A DNA stretch of 33,153 nt, taken from NCBI GenBank assembly GCA_019239955.1, contig JAFAZD010000120.1, positions 1-33,153 on the forward strand, read 5' to 3'. The position numbers and the translations under genes are program-made. This document shows positions 1-7,576 of this stretch, piece by piece; positions within the stretch are counted from its first letter, which is position 1, and every line of letters starts with the position of its first letter. The notes beneath the pieces are model-generated. The model had not been told where the DNA came from. It saw only the letters and a list, made by a program, of their open reading frames with translations, and made no database searches. The stretch is from Armatimonadota bacterium. Lineage in GTDB: Bacteria; Armatimonadota; Armatimonadia; Armatimonadales; Capsulimonadaceae.

Positions 1-562
1 TCTCGCCATAATCCAGCCGGCAGACCAGCGCATCCGTATGCGCCCGCGCCCCGTGCGCCGGCGGCCACAGCACTGCCAGGCGCGTGCTTCGGCTGCCCAG
101 GAAAAATTTGTCGCCCCGATGCGCCGTCTGGACCGGGACGTTATGCACCCGTAGCGCCGCCAGCGCCGCCCGGCGCGTCGGCCCCGTGTCCGCAACACCG
201 TTATCCCAGGCCTGACGGACGGTGACGCCGTTGTCCAGCAGCCCCGGCACGCCCCCGATGCTGCCCGCCGCTGGCGCGGCCAGCACCAGCAGGTCCAGTG
301 ACCGGATGCCCTGCCGCAGCAGCGTCCGCGCGACAACCGGACCTGCCTCCGCCGGCCCGGCGTCAATAAGCGCCGCGTGACCGTCGGGTGTGCGGATCAG
401 GGTACAGTCGCCTGTGCCGACGGCCAGAAATGCGGCCAGCAGCCGGGGCCGAGGGGGCGGCAGACGCCGCCGCCAGCGCGCGCCAATAAGGAAGCCGATC
501 AGGAGCAGCGCGGCAAAGGCCAGCGCCAGGGTTGCCTTGCCCACCCAGTCGCGGCCCCTCAT
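1..562 (-). CDS. ComEC-type metallo-beta-lactamase-fold protein, metal site lost (C-terminus outside window)
   Basis: At least 187 residues are visible; the rest lies beyond the left edge. The ATG at 562 follows a good ribosome site (GAGGGAG). A membrane anchor spans about residues 6-26. It is followed by the fold seen in the ComEC C-terminal domain: VGTGDCTLIRTPDGHAALIDAG, and later DALVCRLDYGE, which matches ComEC's SLVLRLEYG strand. The HxHxDH metal motif that should follow LLVL is replaced by AAPAAGSIGG, so the histidines and aspartate are absent. There is no ComEC competence (membrane channel) domain. By family it would be a DNA-uptake nuclease-like domain or secreted hydrolase; with the ligands gone, enzyme activity is doubtful. 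Divergent from ccmA. Confidence 0.7.
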   Translation of the reverse strand, partial: MRGRDWVGKATLALAFAALLLIGFLIGARWRRRLPPPRPRLLAAFLAVGTGDCTLIRTPDGHAALIDAGPAEAGPVVARTLLRQGIRSLDLLVLAAPAAGSIGGVPGLLDNGVTVRQAWDNGVADTGPTRRAALAALRVHNVPVQTAHRGDKFFLGSRSTRLAVLWPPAHGARAHTDALVCRLDYGE

Positions 563-627
563 CGCCACTCCCTCATTGTCGGTTTTCCACGGGAAAAATG
601 CAGGGATATTTGCAAGATCATCGGCTT

Positions 628-633
628 ATTATA
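628..633 (-). promoter_or_regulatory. Extended -10 promoter for the ComEC-like gene
   Basis: On the minus strand the sequence reads TGCTATAAT, an extended -10 element (TGnTATAAT). No good -35 was found at normal spacing. It would give a leader of roughly 60 nt with a Shine-Dalgarno site before the ATG at 562, unlike the divergent ccmA promoter. Confidence 0.5.
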
Positions 634-689
634 GCACCTGCCGAGATCAATGCTCTTGTGACGGTTTTCACGAACTCGCCCCGCAGACA

Positions 690-718
690 TTGATTCCCCT
701 CCCGGTGTCTGGTATAAT
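690..718 (+). promoter_or_regulatory. Sigma70-type promoter of the ccm operon, leaderless spacing
   Basis: TTGATT (690-695) and TATAAT (713-718) are separated by 17 nt. Transcription would start about 724-726, which is the GTG at 724 or just before the ATG at 727, so the ccmA message should be leaderless or nearly so. Confidence 0.65.
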
Positions 719-726
719 GGGGGGTG

Positions 727-1317
727 ATGGGCGGCCTTACGCTGGACAACGTCACCATGGCCTATGGGCCGCGCGTGCTGTTTGCGGGGGTCTGCGCGCA
801 GGCCGGGCCGGGCGAGACCCTGGTGGTGACGGGCGCGAACGGCGCGGGTAAGAGCACCCTGCTTAAGATCATCGCCGGCCTGGTCCGGCCCGAAGAGGGC
901 CGTGTTCGCCGGGAGGGCGCGTTCGGCTACGCCGCGCCGGATGTCCATCTGTACGCCGAGTTGACCGGGCGCGAGAACCTCGCCTTCTTCGCCGGCCTGC
1001 GCGGCCTGGCGGACGACCCGGACGCGCTGCTGGCGCGGGTCGGCCTGCCGCGCGGGCGCGGTGGCGATCTGGTCGGCGCGTACTCGTCGGGGATGCGCCA
1101 GCGCCTGAAGCTGGCCGTCTCGCTGCTGGGCGAGCCGCCGCTGCTGATCTGGGACGAGCCGACGCTGGCGCTGGACGCCGCCGGGGGGGAGCGTGTCGAA
1201 GAAATCCTGGGCCGGCACCGGCGGGGCGGGGGGGTGGCCGTCCTCGCCGCCAACGACCCCGTCGAGGCCGACCGCTGGGCGGCCGGCGGCGTCCGCCTCC
1301 ACATCGGGGCCGCATAG
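727..1317 (+). CDS. ccmA: Cytochrome c maturation ABC ATPase CcmA
   Basis: 196 residues, the usual CcmA length. It is the ATPase of the CcmABCD complex, which powers release of haem-loaded CcmE on the outer face of the membrane. Walker A GANGAGKST is at 36-44, the signature YSSGMRQ at 119-125 and Walker B LLIWDEP at 139-145. Two positions are unusual: the Q-loop region reads YAAPDVHLY with no glutamine, and the H-loop reads LAANDP where CcmA normally has a histidine. Identity rests mainly on being first in a ccmABCDEF cluster. A GTG at 724 is an alternative start; ATG 727 is chosen as the codon nearest the predicted transcription start. Confidence 0.85.
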   Translation: MGGLTLDNVTMAYGPRVLFAGVCAQAGPGETLVVTGANGAGKSTLLKIIAGLVRPEEGRVRREGAFGYAAPDVHLYAELTGRENLAFFAGLRGLADDPDALLARVGLPRGRGGDLVGAYSSGMRQRLKLAVSLLGEPPLLIWDEPTLALDAAGGERVEEILGRHRRGGGVAVLAANDPVEADRWAAGGVRLHIGAA

Positions 1318-1336
1318 CTGGCTGCGTGCCGCCGGA

Positions 1337-1990
1337 TTGATCTTCCGCAAGGACGTTCAGGTGGAGCTGCGAACCCGCTACGCCGTGGGCGCGGTCGCCC
1401 TGTTCGCCGTGACCACGCTGGTCGCCGTGTCGGGCGCGGTCAGCGGCACGGGCGTCCGATCCGACGTCAAGGCCGCGCTGCTCTGGATCATCCTGCTGTT
1501 CGCCGCGCTCTCGGGCCTATCCCGCGCGTTCGTGCGAGAGGAGGAGGCGGGCACGGCCGACGCCCTGCGCCTCGCCGCTCCCGCGACCGCCGTGTACGCC
1601 GGCAAGTGGCTGTTCAACACGGCGCTGGTGCTGGTCGTGGAGGCGGTCAGCGTCCCGCTGTTTTTGTTGGCCCTGCCGCCCGAAACCGTGAACTTTCGCC
1701 TTCTAATTGGCGTTCTCCTGTTGGGCGGCCTCGGCCTGTCGGGCGCGGCGACGTTCGTGGCCGCGCTGATCGCGCAGGCGTCGGCGGGAAAGAGCGCCCT
1801 GTTTTTCATCGTCGCCTTCCCCGTCCTGATGCCGCTGCTGCTGCTGGCGACGCAGGCGACCGTGGGCGTGTTCGACGCCGTGCCGGCGCACCACGCCCGT
1901 GCCGTCGGTGATCTCGGCGTCCTGGCGGCCTACGCCGTCGTGATGACCGCCGCCGCATTGATGCTGTTTGGATATGTTTGGCATGAATGA
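1337..1990 (+). CDS. ccmB: Haem exporter permease CcmB
   Basis: About 217 residues with some six hydrophobic segments. It opens with the cytoplasmic KDVQVELRTR motif that CcmB proteins carry just before the first membrane helix. CcmB is the permease half of CcmAB. There is no ATG or GTG in frame between the ccmA stop (1315-1317) and this motif, so the start must be the TTG at 1337 or a CTG at 1322; the only upstream alternative, a GTG at 1193, would overlap ccmA by more than 120 nt and add a non-homologous tail. TTG 1337 is preferred. The stop overlaps the ccmC start region (ATGAATGA), indicating coupling. Confidence 0.85.
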   Translation: MIFRKDVQVELRTRYAVGAVALFAVTTLVAVSGAVSGTGVRSDVKAALLWIILLFAALSGLSRAFVREEEAGTADALRLAAPATAVYAGKWLFNTALVLVVEAVSVPLFLLALPPETVNFRLLIGVLLLGGLGLSGAATFVAALIAQASAGKSALFFIVAFPVLMPLLLLATQATVGVFDAVPAHHARAVGDLGVLAAYAVVMTAAALMLFGYVWHE

Positions 1991-2732
1991 AGCTCGCCCC
2001 CCGGCCCCCAATTCTGGGGGAGGAGAGGCCATCGGCAGGATCGCGCTGCTGCTGCTGCTCTGCGCCACCACCGCCGGGGGCTTTTTGTGGCTGCCGCCTG
2101 CGCGGGGGTTCCAGAACCCGGCGCTGGCCCGCATTGTCGTGTTTCATGTCCCCTGTTCCATGGCGGCCTATCTCGCCTCCGGCGTCGCCACCTGGTATGC
2201 AATTCAGTACCTGCGCCGCCGCGACCTGGGAGACGACATAAAAAGCCGCGTCTCCTTCGCGCTGGCCCTGCTGTTCTGGGTGCTGACGACCCTGACGGGC
2301 GCGATCTTTGCGAAAGTGCAGTGGGGCGCGTACTGGAACTGGGACATCAAGCAGGGCGCGATTCTGATGCTGACCCTGATCTACGTCGCCTACTTCGCCC
2401 TGCGCGCCGCCGTCGCCGACCCGCGCAAGCGGGCGACTCTGGCGGCGGCCTACTGCCTCTTCGCCGCGCTGTCCGCGCCGTTCCTGACATACGTGCTGCC
2501 GAACTCAACGCCGGACACGCTGCACCCGAAGGGGACGCTGCAAGGTGGCCTGAGTCCCGAATACAGTCTGACCCTTTGGGGCGGCGTCCTGGGCCTCTGC
2601 CTGGTCTACGTCTGGGCCTTTCGCGTCCATGTCGCCGTGGAGACGCTGCAGATGCGCCTGCACAAGCGCGCCCGGCGCCAGCGCCGTGTTGTCTCGGCGA
2701 CCGTTTGGCCTCCAGCCCCGGCGCAGAATTAA
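1983..2732 (+). CDS. ccmC: Haem-handling protein CcmC
   Basis: 249 residues, six membrane helices. It presents haem to CcmE at the outer face of the membrane. The tryptophan-rich WWD motif WGAYWNWD is at 114-121, and the two conserved haem-ligand histidines fit H55 (VVFHVP) and H181 (DTLHPKG). The start overlaps the ccmB stop. Residues 5-14 (RPPAPNSGGG) are encoded by a palindromic repeat (1999-2024), so the amino tail before the first helix appears to be repeat-derived; a later start would remove it, but no good alternative was seen. Confidence 0.92.
   Translation: MNEARPPAPNSGGGEAIGRIALLLLLCATTAGGFLWLPPARGFQNPALARIVVFHVPCSMAAYLASGVATWYAIQYLRRRDLGDDIKSRVSFALALLFWVLTTLTGAIFAKVQWGAYWNWDIKQGAILMLTLIYVAYFALRAAVADPRKRATLAAAYCLFAALSAPFLTYVLPNSTPDTLHPKGTLQGGLSPEYSLTLWGGVLGLCLVYVWAFRVHVAVETLQMRLHKRARRQRRVVSATVWPPAPAQN
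1999..2024. repeat. Palindromic repeat CCCCCA-ATTC-TGGGGG inside the ccmC start
   Basis: The 6-bp arms CCCCCA (2005-2010) and TGGGGG (2015-2020) flank ATTC. The same core occurs at 23561-23576 and, with ATCC in the middle, at 23527-23542 and inverted at 23612-23627. Confidence 0.75.
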
Positions 2733-2737
2733 CAGAA

Positions 2738-2884
2738 ATGTCGCAACTGTTACCGCTGATGCTGGTGCCCCTGCTGGTCTGGATCGCCGTCTGGGGCTAC
2801 CTGTGGCGTCTGGATGACAAGGTCAAGCGCCTGGAGCGCGACCTGAGCCGCACGGAGCAGCGCGAGGACGAAGACGACGTATGA
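2738..2884 (+). CDS. CcmD-like small membrane protein
   Basis: 48 residues: one membrane helix (about 4-22) followed by a charged helix with LDDKVKRLERDLSRTE, ending in a strongly acidic tail. This matches the alternative CcmD family, short proteins with a LDxRVxxLE segment after the helix, found between ccmC and ccmE. CcmD joins the CcmABC complex and helps release holo-CcmE. Its stop overlaps the ccmE ATG (ATGA at 2881). The short length and exact operon slot are the main support. Confidence 0.75.
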   Translation: MSQLLPLMLVPLLVWIAVWGYLWRLDDKVKRLERDLSRTEQREDEDDV

Positions 2885-3297
2885 AACACAAGGGTGCGAT
2901 TTTGGGGCTGGTGATCATCGTCGCCGCCCTGGGGTTCAGCGCGAACGCCTTCAAGAGCAGCCTGATCAACTACATCCCGTTTGCGGACGCGATGAAGGCC
3001 ACTGATGCGACGGTGCAGGTCATGGGCGCTCCCGTGGAGGGCACGATGATTTACGACGATGCCGCGCACGCCATGCGGTTTCTTCTGCGCGACGACCAGA
3101 ACCAGACTCTGCCGGTCATTTATCACGGCCCCAAGCCGGAGGACATGGACTCTGCCTCCGCCAAAGGCACCAAGATCGCCGTTCAGGGGACCTATGACCC
3201 CGCCCAGCACCAGTTCGTCGCCGACAAGCTGCTCGTCAAGTGCCCGTCCAAATACAACGGCGCGGGCGGTCAGGAACGCTCCTACGGCTCGTCGTGA
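2881..3297 (+). CDS. ccmE: Haem chaperone CcmE, CxxxY type
   Basis: 138 residues: a membrane anchor at 6-22, then the OB-fold haem chaperone domain (FADAMKATDATVQVMGAP, YDPAQHQFVADKLLVKC). Classical CcmE binds haem covalently through a histidine in HxxxY. Here that motif is C121-P-S-K-Y125, so cysteine takes the place of histidine. The CxxxY form is known from archaea and sulfate reducers such as Desulfovibrio, in the variant called System I*. Starts inside the stop of the CcmD-like gene. Confidence 0.93.
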   Translation: MKHKGAILGLVIIVAALGFSANAFKSSLINYIPFADAMKATDATVQVMGAPVEGTMIYDDAAHAMRFLLRDDQNQTLPVIYHGPKPEDMDSASAKGTKIAVQGTYDPAQHQFVADKLLVKCPSKYNGAGGQERSYGSS

Positions 3298-3316
3298 AAA
3301 TCATTCGCATCGGAGA

Positions 3317-3453
3317 GCCAGCGAATGAACTCGCCGCTTCCCGCCTGCGGCCAAGTCTCCACCTGCGTGGAGACAAGACGCGAGCTTCTTTCTTTGTCCG
3401 CGCAGGCGGACATTCGGCGTCTTCGCCATCCGGCGGCGAATTGATTCGCTGGC
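3317..3453. repeat. Structured inverted-repeat element, copy 1 (137 bp)
   Basis: The termini 3317-3336 and 3434-3453 are inverted repeats matching at 18 of 20 positions (GCCAGCGAATGAACTCGCCG on the left). Inside lie two hairpins: GTCTCCAC-CTGC-GTGGAGAC at 3355-3374 and GTCCGC-GCAG-GCGGAC at 3396-3411. The same design is found at 12137-12253. It encodes no protein and fills the ccmE-ccmF gap, 18 nt before the ccmF ATG. It looks like a non-autonomous (MITE- or REPIN-like) mobile repeat. Confidence 0.8.
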
Positions 3454-3471
3454 TTCTTGCGTAGGGATACC

Positions 3472-6003
3472 ATGCCGCTCTTTGGAACAATCGTCGTGTG
3501 GGCCGCCCTCGCCGCCCTCGTCGCCTCGTTCGGCCTGTACCTGTTCGGCGGGCCGAGGGCCGCGAAATGGGGCCGCGCCGCCTTCTTCCTGGCCGCCGCG
3601 TGCGTCTTCGCCGCCGCCGCGACGCTGGGCGTGCTGCTGGTGACGCACCGCTTTGACGTCGCCTACGTCTTCCAGCACTCGGCGCGGGCGATGGCCCCGC
3701 TCTACTGGTTTCCCGCCTTCTGGGCCGGCCAGGAAGGCTCGTTCCTGCTCTGGGCCTTCTGGATCAGCGTGCTGGGCGTCGTCCTCGCCATCACGTCCGG
3801 CAGGGCCGAGCGGCGGGTGATGCCCATCTACGGCAGCGTCCTGCTCTTCCTGATCGTGATGCTGGCCGTCCGCTCGCCGTTCGTGCCGCTGGACACGCAG
3901 GGGCAGCCCGTCCCGACCGAGGGGCAGGGGCTGAACCCGAATCTGGAAAACTATTGGATGGTGATCCACCCGCCGACGCTGTTTCTCGGCTTCTCGGCGC
4001 TCACTGTCCCCTTCGCCTTCGCGCTCTCGGCATTGTTCTGGCGGGACTGGGACGGCTGGCTGCGCCGCGCCCTGCCCTGGAGCCTGTTCGGCTTCGCGGT
4101 CTTGGGCCTCGCCATGATGATGGGCGGCTACTGGGCCTATGAGATGCTGGGGTGGGGCGGCTTCTGGGAGTGGGACCCGGTGGAGAACGGCCCCTTCGTC
4201 CCCTGGATCGCCCTGGTCGCCTTCCTCCACGCCGCCCAGATTCAGCGGGTGCGCGGCGGCTTCCAGAAGCCGACGCTGTTCTTCGGCCTGCTGCCCTTTG
4301 TCGGCGCGATGTACGAGTCGTTCCTGACCCGCACCGGCGTCCTGTCCGATTTCAGCGTCCACTCGTTCTCCGAGCTGGGGGGCGCGGCCAATAATCTGCT
4401 GATCGGGGCGCTGCTCCTGTCCGTCTTCATCTCCGTGGGGATGCTCTGGCGGCGTTCGCGGGAGCTCAAAGGCGGCGAGAGCACCCTGGACACGACCAAC
4501 TCGCGCGAGTTCGGGTACACGATGGCGATGACCTTGCTGACGCTGGCCGCCCTGATCGCCGGCATCGGCATGTCCATGCCGCTGATCTCGGCGGGCGCGG
4601 TCAAATTGGGCTGGATGGGCCACACGGCGAGCGTCAAAGAAGACTTCTATAACAGGGCGATGTTCCCGCTCGCCATCCTGCTGGCCGCCGGTCTGGGCGT
4701 CGGCCCCTGGCTGGCCTGGAAGGGGCGCGGCGCGACCGACAGCCACCGGCTGGGCCTGTTCTACATGGTCTCCGTGATCGCCTCCGTCGCCTTCGTCCTG
4801 GTCGGCCGCTTTGTCGGCTCCCCGCTGCCCGGCCCGCGCCTCGCCCCCGAATTGATCCTCTTCACCGCCGCCGTCTTCGCCCTGCTCGCCAACGGCGCGC
4901 TGCTGATCCAGCGCCTGCGCCTCCTCCACCCTCGCCCCTCTGAGGGAGAGGGTGGCGAGCCTGAGGCGAGCCGGGTGAGGGGGCTCGGCTCCCCGGCCTG
5001 GACCGTCGGCGGCTTCGTCTCCCACATCGGCGCGGCGGTGCTGCTCATCGGCCTGGTCTGTCTGGTCACGTTCGTCCACAAGGACACCGATGTGCTGCTG
5101 GTCAAGGACCTGCCTCAGCGCGTCCTGGGCGGCGCGTATGAGATCACCTACCTCGGCCAGACCGGGGACTTCCAGACCGACCGGGACAACGTCCTGCGCT
5201 TTCGCGTCGCCTCCCAGGACGGCAAGGAGAGCTTCCTCGCCGCGATGCCGTTCGCCCTGCGCGCCATGGAGGGCGGTGATCGCAAGCTGATCGGCCACCC
5301 GGCGATCTCGCACCATGCCGGCGGCGACCTGTACCTGGCCCTGAAGGACGGTCCCGACGAGTTCTACCCGCGCGGGCGCACCCCGCTGACCCTCAAGCTC
5401 GGCGCGACCCATCAGTGGGGGCCGTACACCCTGCAATTTGTCAAGTTTGAGCGCGACCCGCAGGCCGCCGCCTTTGTCCAGGCGACGGGACAGATGCCGC
5501 CGGTGTTCCCCGTCTGGGCGGACCTGCGGGTGACGTACCGGGGCAAGACCACCCTCGTCAGGCCGCAGAGCATCACTTTGCAGGACAACCCGCTGGGGCC
5601 GAAGTCGCCGGAGATCACCTTGCCCGGCGGCGCACTGCTCTCCTTTGACAAGATGAACGCCGGCAGCGCGGACAAGGACAACCCCAATGCCGGCGCGATG
5701 GACGAGAGCGGCTCCTTCGTCATCCGCGAGCCGGGCCCGGTCATGGAGGCGTTCCAGATCGACGTGACGACACGCCCAATGATCAACTTCATCTGGCTCG
5801 GCACGCTGCTAATGTTCTTCGGCGGCCTGATGTCCATGCGCCGCCGCGTCCTGGAGAATCGCGCGATCCCGATCCCGGACCTGCCCGTTCCGGCTCCCCC
5901 AGGGTTAGGGGCGGGAGGGGCTTCGCGCCGCCGCGCCAAGGGGCGTGCCCCCACCGCGAAACCCGCGCCGTCACTGGCGGCCATGCGGGGAAAGGGACGC
6001 TAA
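3472..6003 (+). CDS. ccmF: Cytochrome c haem lyase subunit CcmF
   Basis: 843 residues, many membrane helices. It transfers haem from CcmE to apocytochrome c. The haem-handling motif GWGGFWEWDPVEN lies near 227-240, and GQEGSFLLWAFW near 85-95. It is longer than the roughly 650 residues of the E. coli protein because of a large C-terminal extracytoplasmic region before the last helix. Residues about 486-504 (HPRPSEGEGGEPEASRVRG) come from an in-frame palindromic repeat between two helices. The tail after the final helix (about 805-843, Pro/Ala/Arg/Lys-rich) also contains a repeat-like stretch (5892-5926). ATG 3472 is chosen because MPLFGTIVVW opens the first helix; an upstream TTG would add only five residues. 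Confidence 0.93.
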   Translation: MPLFGTIVVWAALAALVASFGLYLFGGPRAAKWGRAAFFLAAACVFAAAATLGVLLVTHRFDVAYVFQHSARAMAPLYWFPAFWAGQEGSFLLWAFWISVLGVVLAITSGRAERRVMPIYGSVLLFLIVMLAVRSPFVPLDTQGQPVPTEGQGLNPNLENYWMVIHPPTLFLGFSALTVPFAFALSALFWRDWDGWLRRALPWSLFGFAVLGLAMMMGGYWAYEMLGWGGFWEWDPVENGPFVPWIALVAFLHAAQIQRVRGGFQKPTLFFGLLPFVGAMYESFLTRTGVLSDFSVHSFSELGGAANNLLIGALLLSVFISVGMLWRRSRELKGGESTLDTTNSREFGYTMAMTLLTLAALIAGIGMSMPLISAGAVKLGWMGHTASVKEDFYNRAMFPLAILLAAGLGVGPWLAWKGRGATDSHRLGLFYMVSVIASVAFVLVGRFVGSPLPGPRLAPELILFTAAVFALLANGALLIQRLRLLHPRPSEGEGGEPEASRVRGLGSPAWTVGGFVSHIGAAVLLIGLVCLVTFVHKDTDVLLVKDLPQRVLGGAYEITYLGQTGDFQTDRDNVLRFRVASQDGKESFLAAMPFALRAMEGGDRKLIGHPAISHHAGGDLYLALKDGPDEFYPRGRTPLTLKLGATHQWGPYTLQFVKFERDPQAAAFVQATGQMPPVFPVWADLRVTYRGKTTLVRPQSITLQDNPLGPKSPEITLPGGALLSFDKMNAGSADKDNPNAGAMDESGSFVIREPGPVMEAFQIDVTTRPMINFIWLGTLLMFFGGLMSMRRRVLENRAIPIPDLPVPAPPGLGAGGASRRRAKGRAPTAKPAPSLAAMRGKGR
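4929..4985. repeat. Palindromic repeat inserted in frame in ccmF
   Basis: A segment of about 57 bp begins with an imperfect hairpin (ACCCTCGCCCCTC / GAGGGAGAGGGT), followed by a direct repeat of GGCGAGCC and then CGGGTGAGGGGG. Intergenic repeats of this style are common in many high-GC genomes. Here it adds 19 residues of charged, glycine-rich sequence to a loop without breaking the frame. Confidence 0.65.
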
Positions 6004-6006
6004 CCC

Positions 6007-6354
6007 ATGCGCCTGCGCCAGATGCTGTCCGCGAAGATTCACCGCGCCACCGTGACTGAGGCCGACGTCAACTACGTCGGCTCCATCACCATTGACCAGT
6101 CCCTGCTGGAGCGGGTGGACGTCCTGCCCGGCGAACTGGTCCACGTCTGGAACGTCAACAACGGCGAGCGTTTCGAGACCTACGCCCTGGCCGGCGAGCC
6201 GGATTCGGGGATGATCCGCATCAACGGCGCGGCGGCGCACAAGGCCCGCCCCGGCGACATCGTGATCATCGCCGCCTTCGCGCTCACAGACGGGCCGATC
6301 ACGCCGAAGGCGATCCTGGTGGACGGGCAGAACCGCTTCCTGAGAGACCTGTAG
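6007..6354 (+). CDS. panD: Aspartate 1-decarboxylase
   Basis: 115 residues, the normal length. It makes beta-alanine for pantothenate and coenzyme A. The self-cleavage site that forms the pyruvoyl cofactor is G25-S26 in NYVGSITID; K10 and the NGAAA segment of the active site are present. It starts 3 nt after the ccmF stop and is followed immediately by queD, so it is probably read through from the ccm operon. Confidence 0.96.
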   Translation: MRLRQMLSAKIHRATVTEADVNYVGSITIDQSLLERVDVLPGELVHVWNVNNGERFETYALAGEPDSGMIRINGAAAHKARPGDIVIIAAFALTDGPITPKAILVDGQNRFLRDL

Positions 6355-6723
6355 ATGTTTGAGATCAGTGTCGAGAAAACCATCGCCGCCGCCCACCGCC
6401 TGTTCGACTACGACGGCCCCTGCGAGGCCCTGCACGGCCACAACTACCGGGTGCAGGTCTCCTATGGCGGCACGGAGCTGGACCGCTACGGGATGCTGGC
6501 GGACTTCACCGACGTCAAGCGCGTCTTCCACGCCGTCCTAGACACGCTCGACCACACCTATCTGAACGACCTGCCCCCCTTCCGGGATGTGTCGCCCTCG
6601 GCGGAGAACATCGCCGCCTACATCTTTCACGAACTGAAACGCCACCCTTTCCCCCGCGCCAAACTCCTGCGCGTCGAGGTCTGGGAAACCCCCACCCAGC
6701 GCGCCGTTTACTGGGAAGAGTGA
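6355..6723 (+). CDS. queD: 6-carboxytetrahydropterin synthase / 6-pyruvoyl-tetrahydropterin synthase family
   Basis: 122 residues. The zinc ligands fit H14 (AAHRL), H27 and H29 (LHGHNY); the catalytic cysteine is C23 in CEALHGH, as in QueD. The C-terminal VEVWETPTQRAVY is the substrate-binding strand. QueD converts dihydroneopterin triphosphate to carboxytetrahydropterin in queuosine precursor synthesis. No other queuosine genes are in the window. Begins directly after the panD stop and ends at a terminator. Confidence 0.9.
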   Translation: MFEISVEKTIAAAHRLFDYDGPCEALHGHNYRVQVSYGGTELDRYGMLADFTDVKRVFHAVLDTLDHTYLNDLPPFRDVSPSAENIAAYIFHELKRHPFPRAKLLRVEVWETPTQRAVYWEE

Positions 6724-6727
6724 AAAC

Positions 6728-6764
6728 AAAAGCGCCCGCCTCCAACTCGGAGGCGGGCGCTTTT
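6728..6764. terminator. Bidirectional rho-independent terminator
   Basis: A perfect 13-bp stem, AGCGCCCGCCTCC (6731-6743) with GGAGGCGGGCGCT (6749-6761), has loop AACTC. It is extended by AAA (6728-6730) and TTT (6762-6764) and flanked by A- and T-rich ends. It can stop both queD (+) and the convergent PEP-CTERM gene (-). Confidence 0.92.
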
Positions 6765-6772
6765 ATCAATGT

Positions 6773-7576
6773 TTAGGCTGCCTGACGCGCCCGGCGGAAG
6801 GCGCGCAGGAACAGGCCGGAGAGCAGCAATCCACCCAAGCCGAGGAAAGTCATTGGCGAGGCTTCCGGGACCGACGCGCGGGGGGCGGTCGTGATGGTTA
6901 ACGTCTGCGCGTCGCTGATTCCTCCGACATCCGAGCCGCCGAAGAGAAGTTCCGTGCCGCTTGCCGGCAATCCTTGGAGCGCGGCCCCGATTGAGAAAAA
7001 CCCACCTGCATGGCTGGTGATGTCAGTCAGCGCGGCAGAGTCCAGGGTGAGAGTCTGAGGCGTAGTGGGCGAGAGCGGATAGGTGAACGTACCGTAGCTT
7101 GTGCCGCTGCCCAAGTCGGTGTAGATGTCAGGCCGGGGCGTGCCGCCCAGGTGACTGGCATTTAGGGTGGCGGCATCCGTAGATACATCGAATAGCCCCA
7201 AGTTCTCTGAGGTCGCGCCGGAACCCGATATGCCCGCCTCATTAGGGAGCGGATTGAACGTCAATGTCGCGCCGGTGACGATCTGGTTTGTTAGGTTGAG
7301 CGAACTCAGATCAAAGGTGTAAAAACTATTGAAGTCCCTCGTAATCAGAGTGCCGCCGACATTGACAGTTTGCTGGCCGGTGCTGTGGTTGTCGTTGGTG
7401 GCGTCGTGTTCACCATCGTTGTAGTAAAAGCCCTGGTTGATCAGAAGGCCACCATTGAACGAGCTTTGGCCGGTGTTGAACGTCTGTGTGGCGGCTCGCG
7501 CCGGGGGCGCGGCGGCAAGGGCGGCGAGGCCGAGCAGGGCGGCGAGCGGCAGGGCGGCGGAACGTGCGGTGCGCAT
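6773..7576 (-). CDS. PEP-CTERM sorted surface protein
   Basis: 267 residues. An N-terminal signal peptide (MRTARSAALPLAALLGLAAL, Ala-rich cleavage region) is followed by a Ser/Thr/Gly/Asn-rich beta-type domain, then a PEP-CTERM tail: VPEASP, a hydrophobic helix (FLGLGGLLLSGLFL) and an RRAR basic end. Such proteins are cut and attached by an exosortase in the envelope. The domain itself (YTFDLSSLNLTNQIVTGATL and so on) resembles the structural exoproteins common in this group; its function is unknown. ATG 7576 follows AAAGGA; a longer upstream frame exists but would bury the signal peptide. A CATAAT -10 lies at 7599-7604. Confidence 0.85.
   Translation of the reverse strand: MRTARSAALPLAALLGLAALAAAPPARAATQTFNTGQSSFNGGLLINQGFYYNDGEHDATNDNHSTGQQTVNVGGTLITRDFNSFYTFDLSSLNLTNQIVTGATLTFNPLPNEAGISGSGATSENLGLFDVSTDAATLNASHLGGTPRPDIYTDLGSGTSYGTFTYPLSPTTPQTLTLDSAALTDITSHAGGFFSIGAALQGLPASGTELLFGGSDVGGISDAQTLTITTAPRASVPEASPMTFLGLGGLLLSGLFLRAFRRARQAA

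Noticed and set aside
3301-5436. A 711-codon open frame on the minus strand opposite ccmF
   Set aside because: Its composition (Gln, Gly, Arg, His-rich, no domains) is what high-GC antisense frames give. The plus strand carries complete CcmF with all motifs.
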